A DNA stretch of 42,614 nt, taken from assembly GCA_937951875.1 (NCBI GenBank), contig CALGAN010000089.1, positions 1 through 42,614 of the forward strand, given 5' to 3'. This document shows, piece by piece, positions 35,399-42,614 of this stretch; within the stretch, counting starts at the first letter, position 1, and each line of letters opens with the position of its first letter. The translations under genes were made by a program, and so were the position numbers. Under the pieces are notes generated by a model. It did not search any database and was not told where the DNA came from. It was given only the letters and a program-made list of their open reading frames with translations. Source of the DNA: an uncultured Alkalilimnicola sp. GTDB taxonomy: Bacteria; Pseudomonadota; Gammaproteobacteria; Nitrococcales; AK92.

Positions 35399-36358
35399 GT
35401 GACCGAGAACGGGCGCATGATGGTGTTTGCGGGCAACTCCAACCCGCAACTGGCCGAGGCTATCGCCGAGCATCTAAAGACCCGTCTAGGCAATGCCGTC
35501 GTCGGACGATTCAGCGACGGCGAAGTGATGGTAGAGATCAACGAACACGTCCGCGGCAAGGACGTGTTCGTCGTCCAGCCCACTTGCCCGCCTGCCACCA
35601 ACGACAATCTGATGGAGCTGCTGATCATCGCCGACGCGTTGCGCCGCTCTTCGGCCTCGCGCATCACCGCGGTGATCCCGTACTTCGGCTACGCCCGCCA
35701 GGATCGGCGGCCGCGCTCGCAGCGCGTGCCGATCTCCGCCAAACTGGTGGCCGACATGATCCAGGCCTCCGGCATCAACCGGGTGCTGACGGTCGATCTG
35801 CACGCCGACCAGATCCAGGGTTTCTTCAACATCCCGGTCGATAACGTCTACGCGTCGCCGGTGCTGCTGGGCGACATCTGGCGGCAGCTGTATCCGAACA
35901 AGATCGTGGTTTCGCCGGACGTGGGCGGCGTGGTGCGCGCCCGCGCCATCGCCAAGCGGCTCGACGACGCCGATCTGGCCATCATCGACAAGCGCCGGCC
36001 GCGCGCCAACGAAGCCAAGGTGATGAACATCATCGGCGACGTGCAGGGCAAGACCTGCATCATCGTCGACGACATCGTCGATACCGCCGGCACCCTGTGC
36101 GAAGCGGCCAAGGCGCTGAAGGACAAGGGCGCGGTCAAGGTGGTGGCCTACATCACCCACCCGGTGCTGTCGGGCAACGCCATCGAGCGCATCAACAACT
36201 CGCAGCTCGACGAGCTGGTGGTCACCAACACCATTCCGCTGAGCCCGGCCGCCAAGGCTTGCGGGCGCGTTCGCCAGCTCTCCATCGCCGAGGTGCTGGC
36301 CGAGACCATGCGCCGTATCAGCAACGACGAGTCGGTATCCGAACTGTTCATGGATTGA
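35399..36358 (+). CDS. prs: Ribose-phosphate pyrophosphokinase (PRPP synthase)
   Basis: Makes phosphoribosyl pyrophosphate from ribose-5-phosphate and ATP for nucleotides, His and Trp. 319 residues with FAGNSNPQLAEAIAEHL at the start, DLHADQIQGFF (metal and catalytic loop entry), RRPRANEAKV and the PRPP loop IIVDDIVDTAGTL. It starts with GTG at 35399; internal ATGs at codons 7 and 8 are alternatives because no strong ribosome site precedes the GTG. Confidence 0.96.
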   Translation: MTENGRMMVFAGNSNPQLAEAIAEHLKTRLGNAVVGRFSDGEVMVEINEHVRGKDVFVVQPTCPPATNDNLMELLIIADALRRSSASRITAVIPYFGYARQDRRPRSQRVPISAKLVADMIQASGINRVLTVDLHADQIQGFFNIPVDNVYASPVLLGDIWRQLYPNKIVVSPDVGGVVRARAIAKRLDDADLAIIDKRRPRANEAKVMNIIGDVQGKTCIIVDDIVDTAGTLCEAAKALKDKGAVKVVAYITHPVLSGNAIERINNSQLDELVVTNTIPLSPAAKACGRVRQLSIAEVLAETMRRISNDESVSELFMD

Positions 36359-36380
36359 GCCTGGCTCTCGCCATCGCTGC

Positions 36381-36403
36381 CCTTCCCCGGTTCGGGGGAG
36401 GGG
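36381..36403. other. C/G-rich hairpin in the prs-rplY spacer
   Basis: CCCTTCCCC and GGGGGAGGG pair around a GGTTC loop with one G-T wobble, 22 bases after prs. It resembles the C-rich hairpin blocks in the dispersed intergenic repeats but lacks their distal part. No gene is seen in the 131-base spacer. Confidence 0.45.
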
Positions 36404-36489
36404 CTGGCGGGGGATAGGCCTTTACGAGCCGAACCTGGTCGCGGGGGAGGCGAAACCGCCGCGGATGCGGCTATCACTGGAGCAAGCCA

Positions 36490-37113
36490 ATGGCTGTGGA
36501 ACTGAAACTGAAAGCGGAAATCCGCACGGACAAGGGGAAGGGTGCGAGCCGCCGCCTGCGTCGTGCGAAGAAAGTGCCGGCCGTGCTGTACGGCGGCAAT
36601 CAAGAGCCGGTTAGCCTGCAGCTCGACGCGCTGCAGCTCGAGCGCCTGATGCAGGAAGAGGCGTTCTACACCCAGGTGCTGACCTTGGATCTCGGCGGCA
36701 AGACCGAGCAGGCGCACGTCAAGGCGCTGCAGCGTCACCCGGTCAAGCCGATGGTGCTGCACGTCGATCTGCAGCGCGTGCTGGCCGACCAGCCGCTGCG
36801 CACCCCGGTGCCGCTGCACTTCGTCGGCGAGGAAGCGGTGGTGAAGGCCACCGGCGGCTTGGTGCTGCACGAAATGACCCAGGTGGAAGTCGAGTGCCTG
36901 CCGCGCGACATCCCGCAGTTCATCGAGGTCGATCTGTCCGGCCTGGGCGTCGGCCAGTCGCTGCACCTGTCCGACCTGAAGCTGCCGCAGGGCGTTACCA
37001 TTCCCGCCCTGGCGCTCGGCCCCGACCACAACCTGCCGGTCGCGAGCGTGCAAGCGCCGCGTGGCGGCGCTGAGGAAGCGGCCGCCGGCGAAGGCGCCGA
37101 GGGCGAGGCCTAA
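36490..37113 (+). CDS. rplY: 50S ribosomal protein L25 (CTC form)
   Basis: A 207-residue long-form L25/CTC: the N-terminal 5S rRNA-binding domain (about residues 1-95, with KGKGASRRLRRAKKVPAVLYGG) and the C-terminal CTC domain ending in an acidic, Gly/Ala/Glu-rich tail. The order prs-rplY-pth-ychF is conserved. Confidence 0.95.
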   Translation: MAVELKLKAEIRTDKGKGASRRLRRAKKVPAVLYGGNQEPVSLQLDALQLERLMQEEAFYTQVLTLDLGGKTEQAHVKALQRHPVKPMVLHVDLQRVLADQPLRTPVPLHFVGEEAVVKATGGLVLHEMTQVEVECLPRDIPQFIEVDLSGLGVGQSLHLSDLKLPQGVTIPALALGPDHNLPVASVQAPRGGAEEAAAGEGAEGEA

Positions 37114-37134
37114 TCGGGCAAGCTGGGGTTGGCC

Positions 37135-37728
37135 ATGGCCGCAGGCGCCGCGATCGCGCTGGTGGTCGGTCTGGGCAACCCCGGCGACCGCTACGCGCAG
37201 ACCCGTCACAACGCCGGATTCTGGTTCGTCGACGAGCTGGCCCGGCGTTATGGCGGGTCTTTCCGTTCCGAGAAGCGCTTCCATGGGGAAGTGGCGCGCA
37301 TCGCCCTGCCCGGCGGCGAGTGCCAGCTGCTCAAGCCCACGACCTTCATGAATCGCAGCGGCCAGTCCGTGGCGGCGCTGGCCAATTTCTTCCGGATTCC
37401 GCCCGCCACCATCCTCGTGGCGCACGACGAAATCGATCTGCCGCCTGGTGCGGTGCGGCTGAAGCAAGGCGGTGGTCACGGCGGCCACAACGGTTTGCGT
37501 GACATCATTCCCGCCCTGGGCGGCCCCGACTTCTGGCGGCTGCGCTTGGGCGTCGGCCACCCCGGGCACAAGGACTTAGTGGTGAACTACGTGCTGGACC
37601 GGCCGCGGCAGGAGGAGGCGCGTCTGATCGAAGACGCCATCCAAGCCGCCGCCGATCAGTTCCCCGTCATGTTCCGCGGCGATTGGGCCCGCGCCCAGAA
37701 CGACCTGCACAGCCGCAAGCCGGCGTGA
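37135..37728 (+). CDS. pth: Peptidyl-tRNA hydrolase
   Basis: Releases tRNA from prematurely dropped peptidyl-tRNA. 197 residues; active-site N15 (VGLGNPG), H25 (TRHNAGF) and the aspartate in AHDEIDLPPG are present, along with KQGGGHGGHNGLRDI. The ATG at 37135 is preceded by GGGGT; a TTG two codons upstream is less likely. It begins 21 bases after rplY and is probably co-transcribed with it. Confidence 0.95.
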   Translation: MAAGAAIALVVGLGNPGDRYAQTRHNAGFWFVDELARRYGGSFRSEKRFHGEVARIALPGGECQLLKPTTFMNRSGQSVAALANFFRIPPATILVAHDEIDLPPGAVRLKQGGGHGGHNGLRDIIPALGGPDFWRLRLGVGHPGHKDLVVNYVLDRPRQEEARLIEDAIQAAADQFPVMFRGDWARAQNDLHSRKPA

Positions 37729-37834
37729 GCTTCACGATTCGAGCGCCTAACCGCGCGACATCGGTTATCCTCGCGCACGATATGCGGCCTTCCGGCCAGC
37801 GGATTGCGGAAACGACCGAATCAAGGATTCTTCC

Positions 37835-38926
37835 ATGGGCTTCAAATGCGGAATCGTCGGACTGCCCAACGTCGGCAAGTCCACTTTGTTCAACGCGCTG
37901 ACCAAGGCCGGCATTCCGGCCGAGAACTATCCGTTCTGCACCATCGACCCGAACGTCGGTATCGTGCCGGTGCCCGATCCGCGGCTCGACGCGCTGGCGG
38001 CGATCGTCAAGCCCGAGCGGGTAGTGCCCACCACCATGGAGTTCGTCGATATCGCCGGACTGGTGGCCGGCGCCTCCAAGGGCGAAGGCCTGGGTAACCA
38101 GTTCCTCGCCCACATCCGCGAGACCGACGCCATCGCTCACGTGGTGCGCTGCTTCGAGGACGAGGACGTTCATCACGTCGCCGGCCGTGTCGACCCCGTC
38201 GCCGACGCCGAAATCATCAACACCGAGCTGGCGCTCGCCGACCTCGAATCGGTGGAGCGGGCGCTGCAGCGCGCCGAGAAAGCCTCCAAGGCCGGCGACA
38301 AGGTCGCCATCGCCCGCAAGGAGCTGCTGACCCGCGTCAAGGCCCAGCTCGACGCGGCCAAGCCGGTGCGGGCCATGGGCCTCAGCGCCGAGGAGAAGGC
38401 GGCGCTGCACGATCTGCACCTGATCACCATCAAGCCGCTGATGTACATCGCCAACGTCAAGGAGGACGGCCTCGAGCACAACCCGCTGCTCGACCAGATC
38501 CGCGCCTACGCCGCCGCGGAAGGCGCCGAGGTGGTGCCGGTGTGCGCCGCCATCGAGGCGGAGCTGGCCGGCCTGGAGCCGGAGGAGCAGCTCGAGTTCC
38601 TGAAGGAGTACGGGCTCACCGAGCCAGGTCTGAACCGCGTTATCCGCGCCGGCTACAAGCTCCTGGGGCTGCAGACCTACTTCACCGCCGGCAAGAAGGA
38701 AGTGCGCGCCTGGACCGTCAAGGCCGGCTCCACCGCGCCGCAGGCCGCCGGCAGGATCCATTCCGACTTCGAACGCGGCTTCATCCGCGCCGAGGTCATC
38801 GCCTATGACGACTTCATCACCTACAAGGGCGAGGCGGGCGCCAAGGAAGCCGGCCGCTTCCGCCTGGAGGGCAAGGACTACATCGTCCAGGAAGGCGACG
38901 TCATGCACTTCCGCTTCAACGTCTGA
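37835..38926 (+). CDS. ychF: Ribosome-binding ATPase YchF
   Basis: A 363-residue Obg-family P-loop protein that prefers ATP: G1 GLPNVGKST (residues 8-16), G3 DIAGLVAGASKGEGLGN and the non-canonical G4 NVKED that accounts for ATP preference. A coiled-coil antenna follows G4 of the family order (about 130-200) and a TGS domain fills the C-terminus (DFITYKGEAGAKEAGRFRLEGKDYIVQEGDVMHFRFNV region). In E. coli YchF/OLA1 binds ribosomes and negatively affects oxidative-stress defence. Confidence 0.96.
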   Translation: MGFKCGIVGLPNVGKSTLFNALTKAGIPAENYPFCTIDPNVGIVPVPDPRLDALAAIVKPERVVPTTMEFVDIAGLVAGASKGEGLGNQFLAHIRETDAIAHVVRCFEDEDVHHVAGRVDPVADAEIINTELALADLESVERALQRAEKASKAGDKVAIARKELLTRVKAQLDAAKPVRAMGLSAEEKAALHDLHLITIKPLMYIANVKEDGLEHNPLLDQIRAYAAAEGAEVVPVCAAIEAELAGLEPEEQLEFLKEYGLTEPGLNRVIRAGYKLLGLQTYFTAGKKEVRAWTVKAGSTAPQAAGRIHSDFERGFIRAEVIAYDDFITYKGEAGAKEAGRFRLEGKDYIVQEGDVMHFRFNV

Positions 38927-39028
38927 GCCTGCTCTCTCCCGCGCCGGTCTAGCGTACGCACTGACCGGCTTGCGGACGTCGAGCCGATGCGCCGTCGCTG
39001 GGGCTAGGCAGAAGTCGGCCTGTACGCT

Positions 39029-39083
39029 CCCTCCTCCCTCGCGGGGGCAGGGAGCGGGGGAAAAACAATCGCGAAGCACAACG
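39029..39083. repeat. Dispersed intergenic repeat, copy B
   Basis: CCCTCCTCCCTCGCGGGGG followed by CAGGGAGCGGGGG and CGCGAAGCACAACG, in the same orientation and order of blocks as copy A at 23345-23400. Confidence 0.65.
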
Positions 39084-39231
39084 ACCAAGCCGGTCGCGCA
39101 GCGGTAGGGCCAGACCGGTACACGCCTCCATCTGCTTACGGGCATGACGGCTCAGAAGCGCTTCTACCGAAGGACGGATACGCGAACCGGCACAGGCGGA
39201 GGGGATTGGTAGTTTGTCCGAGCCGCAAGGC

Positions 39232-39260
39232 TTGACAGCGAAGCCGCTCCATAAGAGAAT
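39232..39260 (+). promoter_or_regulatory. Promoter of tRNA-Met
   Basis: A perfect TTGACA (39232-39237) and GAGAAT (39255-39260, four of six) with a 17-base spacer, followed by a GC-rich discriminator (GCGCG) typical of stringently controlled stable-RNA promoters. Transcription would start about 13 bases before the mature tRNA. Confidence 0.7.
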
Positions 39261-39279
39261 GCGCGTCTCTCACCACAGT

Positions 39280-39356
39280 GGCTACGTAGCTCAGCCGGTT
39301 AGAGCACAGCACTCATAATGCTGGTGTCGGTGGTTCGAGTCCACCCGTAGCCACCA
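39280..39356 (+). tRNA. Elongator tRNA-Met (anticodon CAT)
   Basis: Cloverleaf with acceptor GGCTACG / CGTAGCC, D arm AGCTCAGCCGGTTAGAGC, anticodon stem CAGCA/TGCTG with loop CTCATAA, T arm GTTCGAGTC and encoded ACCA end. The sequence closely follows E. coli metT/metU (elongator), not initiator tRNA or the tRNA-Ile2 that also carries CAT. Confidence 0.95.
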
Positions 39357-40091
39357 TATTTCTATTTCCTTTCCAGCATTTTGTGTTAGACCGTGATGAG
39401 TTCGCGCTGCAAGCGCGAACGGGTCAGGTCTTGGTCAGACCTCTCCCCGTACTGACGCAAGCTTTTCCCTAGGTTCGGTCGGGACAGGGAAGTTTCCGCA
39501 GTCGTTAGCCGGCGGTTGCACTAGGGCATTAGACAATGCGGGCGGAAGCGGATATCTGCGAGCGGCCGCGCTATCAGCGCGGGCGAGTAGGAATGCGTCC
39601 GCTACCTCAGTAGTTCCCGCGACGGTTGGCGATTCGCACCCGCATACAGATTCGGTTGCTCGTGCGACAGCAAGCGGAATTATATTCGGGACGTACTAGT
39701 TATCGAAGCTAATCTATGCCCGGTGCACGGCATTGGAATAAGCAGCGATGCGTGACGGCGCTGGCGGTAATGTGCATAAATCGTTCTATGCCTCAGATGA
39801 GGTGCTCCATATGACGTTTTGGACGTCAACTCCTAGCGCCGGTGCAGACCGCAATCAGTTTTACAGCAAGGGGAAGTAGGCAAGAGTGAGCGTTTGTCGT
39901 GGTGGAGTGCAGTGGCCTAATAGATAAAAGAGAAACTACTAAGGGGCGTTGTCCAGCGGCGAGCCGGAAATGCGTTCTATTTTGTTGCAATAAAGTATAA
40001 CTTTGTTGGGCGCAAAGTAAGCCTGAGTCACTTGCCCCTAGAGTGAGGCCTTTTTGCGCGAAGGCTGATCCTGCTTCCGAAGGATCAGTGG
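39357..40091. other. Gene-free stretch of mixed composition downstream of tRNA-Met
   Basis: About 735 bases of visibly lower GC than the core genome, with stops in all frames and no credible ORF. It contains several inverted repeats: 39400-39420, CCTCAGATGAGG at 39791-39802, a TGACGT/ACGTCA pair at 39812-39828, and an 8-bp stem CTGATCCT/AGGATCAG (40065-40088) just before the istA remnant. It looks like decayed or non-coding accessory DNA; an untranslated RNA cannot be excluded. Confidence 0.5.
39400..39420. other. Perfect hairpin downstream of tRNA-Met
   Basis: GTTCGCGCT / AGCGCGAAC, 9 bp, loop GCA, 44 bases after the tRNA. It may end the tRNA transcript; there is no T-run. Confidence 0.4.
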
Positions 40092-40455
40092 ATGACAATC
40101 CATGTGCTCATAGCCCCGGGTCTATCGCAGCGCGAGATCGCGCGACGGCTTGGGGTCTCCCGCAACACGGTGGCCCGCTACGCTACCAGCGAAGACGCCC
40201 CCCGCTATAGACGGCGTGCGCCGCGACCGAGCAAGCTCGATCCATATCACGACTACATACGACAGCGCATGGCGGCAGCGGCACCGGACCAGATTGCCGC
40301 ACCGGCCGCTGCTGCGCGAGCTCAAGTAGCTTGGCTACAAGAGCCAGTTGCGCAGCCTGCAGGCGTTCATGAAGGTACACCGCAGCGTGATGCCGACCGC
40401 TGAAGAGGTGATTCGGTTTGAGACGCCAGCTGCTCAACAGATGCAGTGCGGCTTC
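40092..40455 (+). pseudogene. IS21-family transposase istA remnant (frameshifted, truncated)
   Basis: The first frame gives GLSQREIARRLGVSRNTVARY, the helix-turn-helix of IstA-type IS21 transposases, then RPSKLDPYHDYIRQRM. Near 40300 the similarity jumps one frame (RPLLREL), meets a TAG at 40327-40329, and continues as LGYKSQLRSLQAFMKVH and TAEEVIRFETPAAQQMQ before ending. The catalytic DDE domain and istB are missing. It is thus at least doubly broken. The element lies between tRNA-Met and the AT-richer phosphotransferase gene, a scar of past insertion. Confidence 0.8.
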
Positions 40456-40532
40456 GTATATGGCCCTATGTCAGGGTTAAAGTAATCTTGTTAATGTCAA
40501 TGGCGGAGCAGTTTGGCGTCAATCTTTATCTT

Positions 40533-42056
40533 TTACGGAGATTGACTTGTCCATAGGTTCCATAGCTGCGGGCGCCAGCCTTGAAGTTGCCGTGAGAATT
40601 CATCGAAACCCATTTGCTCAATCAAAGTTGGCTGTGCGCCGAGCAAATTCCGGCCAAGCCCCAACCCGGGTACTTCTTTGTCACTCAGTAGGCTCATTAC
40701 GGTGGGTGCGATGTCCATGGTGCATGCGTTGCGACGTATCATCGCTGGCTTGATGCCGGGGCCATACACAAGAAACAGGTTTTCCCTGTTCTCGATCGTA
40801 GTCACTTTGGTGTCGTTGCGCATTATGAAATGATCTGAGGCGATAATTAGTATCGTGTTTTTTGATATCTCTGATTCTTTGAACCAATCAAAGAACTTTC
40901 CAATTAGGTAGTCTGCGCACGCAAGTCGTTGCTCGATAATGCTATCTGAGGGGTGGCTGATGCCAAGTTTTATGCATTCAGGGGTGTCATGTCCCTCTGG
41001 TGAATGAGTGTCTAGCGTGAGGGCAACCAAAGCATATGGTTGTTTATCCTTGTGTATTTCATTTAGCTTCTTATAAATGGCCTCGAAAAGATCGTCGTCA
41101 TACACTCCCCATTTGGAACGAGGGAGTGCTCTTCCTAGGTAGGCTTCGATGTCGTCTCCGCCCATTACTTCTGAGAATCCGTGCTCGCTATAAAATTTGC
41201 CTTTAGAGGCAAATGCGAGATCTGCGCCCCCCATGTAGACTAGATATGCACCGCTGTCTCTCAACCAGTCACCTGTACAATAGGTCGCTGGCAAGGCGGC
41301 TAGATCCCGTCGCTTTTGGCCATTAACCTTAGGGAATACGCTGGCAAGTGGAATTCCGCATTGCGAAGCGGTCATGCCTGCGATGGTCCATTCGGTCATC
41401 GGAGCCTGGCGAATGCCCTTGATGTTCAGTGATTCTTTTTCAATTCGCTGGAGATTTTTCATTAGACCGGGGAACTGGTCTTCTCGCAAGAAAGTCGACT
41501 CGACGCTTTCGAGGTAAATATAGATCAAGTTTTTGCCAGAATGCTGTAGTGTTTGGTCGGCCGGGTATAAGAACGAAGAGACATCGCTTACTTCTGAAGG
41601 GAAAAGGGTCTCGTATAGGTCTTTGCTTTGCTGGACTGTCGGGTGTGTCGCAAAAGCTATAGTGATATTCGCGCCTATTGCAATGGCGGCGATATTGTGG
41701 GCGGATTTCGATAAGAATTTTAAGGGTTTGTTGTAGAGGTTGCCGACTAGCAACATGTAGGACAAGATCAAGACGATAGCGAATGCCGCCGCAGAATAAA
41801 TGATTGGATAAATAACTTCGGCGCCAAGTCCCTCTATTCCGAAAAGGATGTGGAAGTAGACGGATTCATCAATCCCTCTGCCGGTATAATTGTCTGCGGC
41901 AGCATAAAATAGCGTGGAAAATAGAAGTAAGGAGAATAGGATGAATGTTGTTATTCTAATGATGAGTGCGGGTCGTAATACCAATCCTGACGCCAAGGCT
42001 GTGCTCAGCGCAAGAAGAGCTGGGAATAGTACTTCGACAGTTATTGGATCGACCAT
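40533..42056 (-). CDS. OpgB/LtaS-type phosphoglycerol (sulfatase-fold) transferase next to pilA
   Basis: A 507-residue membrane enzyme. About four N-terminal helices lie within residues 5-137, including the stretch DNYTGRGIDESVYFHI that mirrors OpgB (MdoB). The extracytoplasmic alkaline-phosphatase-like domain carries a metal-ligand E183 (YIYLESVESTF), the block MTEWTIAGMTASQCGIPL with T221 as predicted nucleophile, LTLDTHSPEGH, and D408-H409 (IIASDHF). E. coli OpgB moves phosphoglycerol from phosphatidylglycerol onto periplasmic glucans; related enzymes make teichoic acid or decorate pilins. The gene is distinctly AT-rich compared with the core. The start is uncertain: ATG at 42056 is chosen; TTG at 42092 falls next to the pilin terminator. 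It lies downstream of pilA in the same direction, behind that terminator. Confidence 0.85.
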   Translation of the reverse strand: MVDPITVEVLFPALLALSTALASGLVLRPALIIRITTFILFSLLLFSTLFYAAADNYTGRGIDESVYFHILFGIEGLGAEVIYPIIYSAAAFAIVLILSYMLLVGNLYNKPLKFLSKSAHNIAAIAIGANITIAFATHPTVQQSKDLYETLFPSEVSDVSSFLYPADQTLQHSGKNLIYIYLESVESTFLREDQFPGLMKNLQRIEKESLNIKGIRQAPMTEWTIAGMTASQCGIPLASVFPKVNGQKRRDLAALPATYCTGDWLRDSGAYLVYMGGADLAFASKGKFYSEHGFSEVMGGDDIEAYLGRALPRSKWGVYDDDLFEAIYKKLNEIHKDKQPYALVALTLDTHSPEGHDTPECIKLGISHPSDSIIEQRLACADYLIGKFFDWFKESEISKNTILIIASDHFIMRNDTKVTTIENRENLFLVYGPGIKPAMIRRNACTMDIAPTVMSLLSDKEVPGLGLGRNLLGAQPTLIEQMGFDEFSRQLQGWRPQLWNLWTSQSP

Positions 42057-42103
42057 CTGTCTTGCTGCCGACGCACGTTGCTGATATGTCAAGGGTAATA
42101 AAG

Positions 42104-42132
42104 AAAAATCCCCGCTACAGCGGGGATTTTTT
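42104..42132 (-). terminator. Rho-independent terminator after the pilin gene
   Basis: A perfect 12-bp inverted repeat AAAAATCCCCGC / GCGGGGATTTTT with a 4-base loop. On the minus strand it ends in TTTTTCTTTATT, 20 bases past the pilin stop. It should separate abundant pilin mRNA from the downstream transferase gene. Confidence 0.9.
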
Positions 42133-42152
42133 GTCAGAGCTAAAAGCTTTTC

Positions 42153-42614
42153 TTACTGGCGGCAAGACGCCGGCAGATACTTGGCTTCGACCGTGGTGCC
42201 ATTGGTACCCGCCACCGTGGTATTGCCCGGGGCGTCGGCGTAGCCGCACACCCACGAGACGTCACCCGCAGCGGAAACGGCGGGGCGGATCGTCAGCACT
42301 TTGTTGGCCAGTTTGGCGGTATGCGCCTGGTTACCATAGGTCACGGTAATAACGCCGTCCTCAGAGTCGATCGAGCTGACGTAGGTGCCTTCGATGGTAT
42401 CGCTAATGCCAAGAGCGGCGTTGTTAGCCGGCCAGGAGCCACGGGTAGCGTAATACTCAGCGATAGTGGTCTTCAGGCCGGAAGCCAGCGAGGGGCCTTC
42501 CGAGGCTTGCGCTCGAATAGTGTAGTCCTGATAGGCAGGGATGGCCACGGCAGCCAGAATACCGATGATCGCCACCACGATCATCAGCTCAATCAGCGTG
42601 AAACCCTGTTGAGT
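42153..42614 (-). CDS. pilA: Type IV major pilin (5' end outside window)
   Basis: The frame runs off the right edge; the visible 153 residues begin TQQGFTLIELMIVVAIIG, the prepilin peptidase site (cut after G, mature protein starts FTLIE with the essential E5) and the hydrophobic helix used for assembly. A globular domain with SEGPSLASGLKTTIAEYY and WPANNAALG follows, and a C-terminal disulfide loop from C (SWVCGYADAPG) to the final C (LPASCRQ). It resembles the Neisseria/Pseudomonas-type major pilins. Composition is nearer the core than that of the neighbouring transferase. Only the leader peptide start is missing. Confidence 0.95.
   Translation of the reverse strand, partial: TQQGFTLIELMIVVAIIGILAAVAIPAYQDYTIRAQASEGPSLASGLKTTIAEYYATRGSWPANNAALGISDTIEGTYVSSIDSEDGVITVTYGNQAHTAKLANKVLTIRPAVSAAGDVSWVCGYADAPGNTTVAGTNGTTVEAKYLPASCRQ

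Larger units (their letters stand above)
38927..39279. other. Spacer between ychF and tRNA-Met
   Basis: About 350 bases without a credible gene. It contains copy B of the dispersed repeat (39029-39083) and the tRNA-Met promoter (39232-39260). Nothing else is recognised. Confidence 0.55.

Noticed and set aside
39340..40092. Phage or island attachment site at tRNA-Met
   Set aside because: I looked for a direct repeat of the tRNA 3' end (TCCACCCGTAGCCACCA) downstream and saw none, and there is no integrase gene, so tRNA-linked integration is not shown.
39826..40098. 90-codon minus-strand ORF upstream of istA remnant
   Set aside because: No ribosome site, no domain or credible composition; it also overlaps the remnant's start.

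Overview
The window reads as the chromosome of a high-GC (roughly 65-70% by eye) Gram-negative gammaproteobacterium. Markers are SurA/LptD, LolB, a complete rod-shape (Mre/Rod) operon, AmgK-MurU cell-wall recycling, class I DAHP synthase, DksA, GatCAB and the lolB-ispE-tRNA-Gln-prs-rplY-pth-ychF order typical of gammaproteobacteria. I cannot place it to genus; the direct joining of mrdA to mreDCB and of mreB (divergently) to gatCAB suggests a deep-branching high-GC lineage rather than an enteric.

Layout. 0-3.1 kb: surA (cut by the window edge) and lptD on the minus strand. 3.2-7.4 kb, plus strand: amgK and murU, then a GCS2-type amidoligase and an M14-family zinc hydrolase. 7.4-18.9 kb, minus strand: a near-continuous twelve-gene run, in transcription order mreB, mreC, mreD, mrdA, rodA, mltB, rlpA, dacA, ybeD-like, lipB, lipA and an ElyC/YdcF-like gene. 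It makes the elongasome, sidewall hydrolases and the lipoate pathway. 19.0-23.3 kb, plus: gatC-gatA-gatB and hslO. 23.6-25.5 kb, minus: moeB-like, prmC and a Trm112-like gene. 25.8-29.5 kb, plus: a ClpX-type unfoldase, aroG, dksA and a PCuAC copper chaperone. 29.6-32.0 kb, minus: hemA-prfA. 32.1-38.9 kb, plus: TPR lipoprotein-lolB-ispE, tRNA-Gln, prs, rplY, pth, ychF. 39.3 kb: elongator tRNA-Met.

Beyond tRNA-Met the character changes. About 735 bases without a gene and with mixed composition lead to a decayed IS21 istA fragment. Then comes a clearly AT-richer gene for an OpgB/LtaS-type phosphoglycerol transferase, and then the 3' part of a type IV major pilin gene at the window edge. This looks like a transferred or swapped pilin locus carrying a candidate pilin-decorating enzyme.

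The points most worth a second look are: (1) this pilin plus phosphotransferase locus; (2) a Trm112-like gene placed directly before prmC, echoing the eukaryotic/archaeal Trm112-Mtq2 partnership; (3) a ClpX whose RKH pore-loop motif reads RRG; (4) mreC, whose conserved N-terminus is only reachable from an ATC codon; (5) an amidoligase/zinc-hydrolase pair behind amgK-murU; and (6) a four-gene plus-strand block splitting the usual hemA-prfA-prmC order. The rest is conserved housekeeping content.
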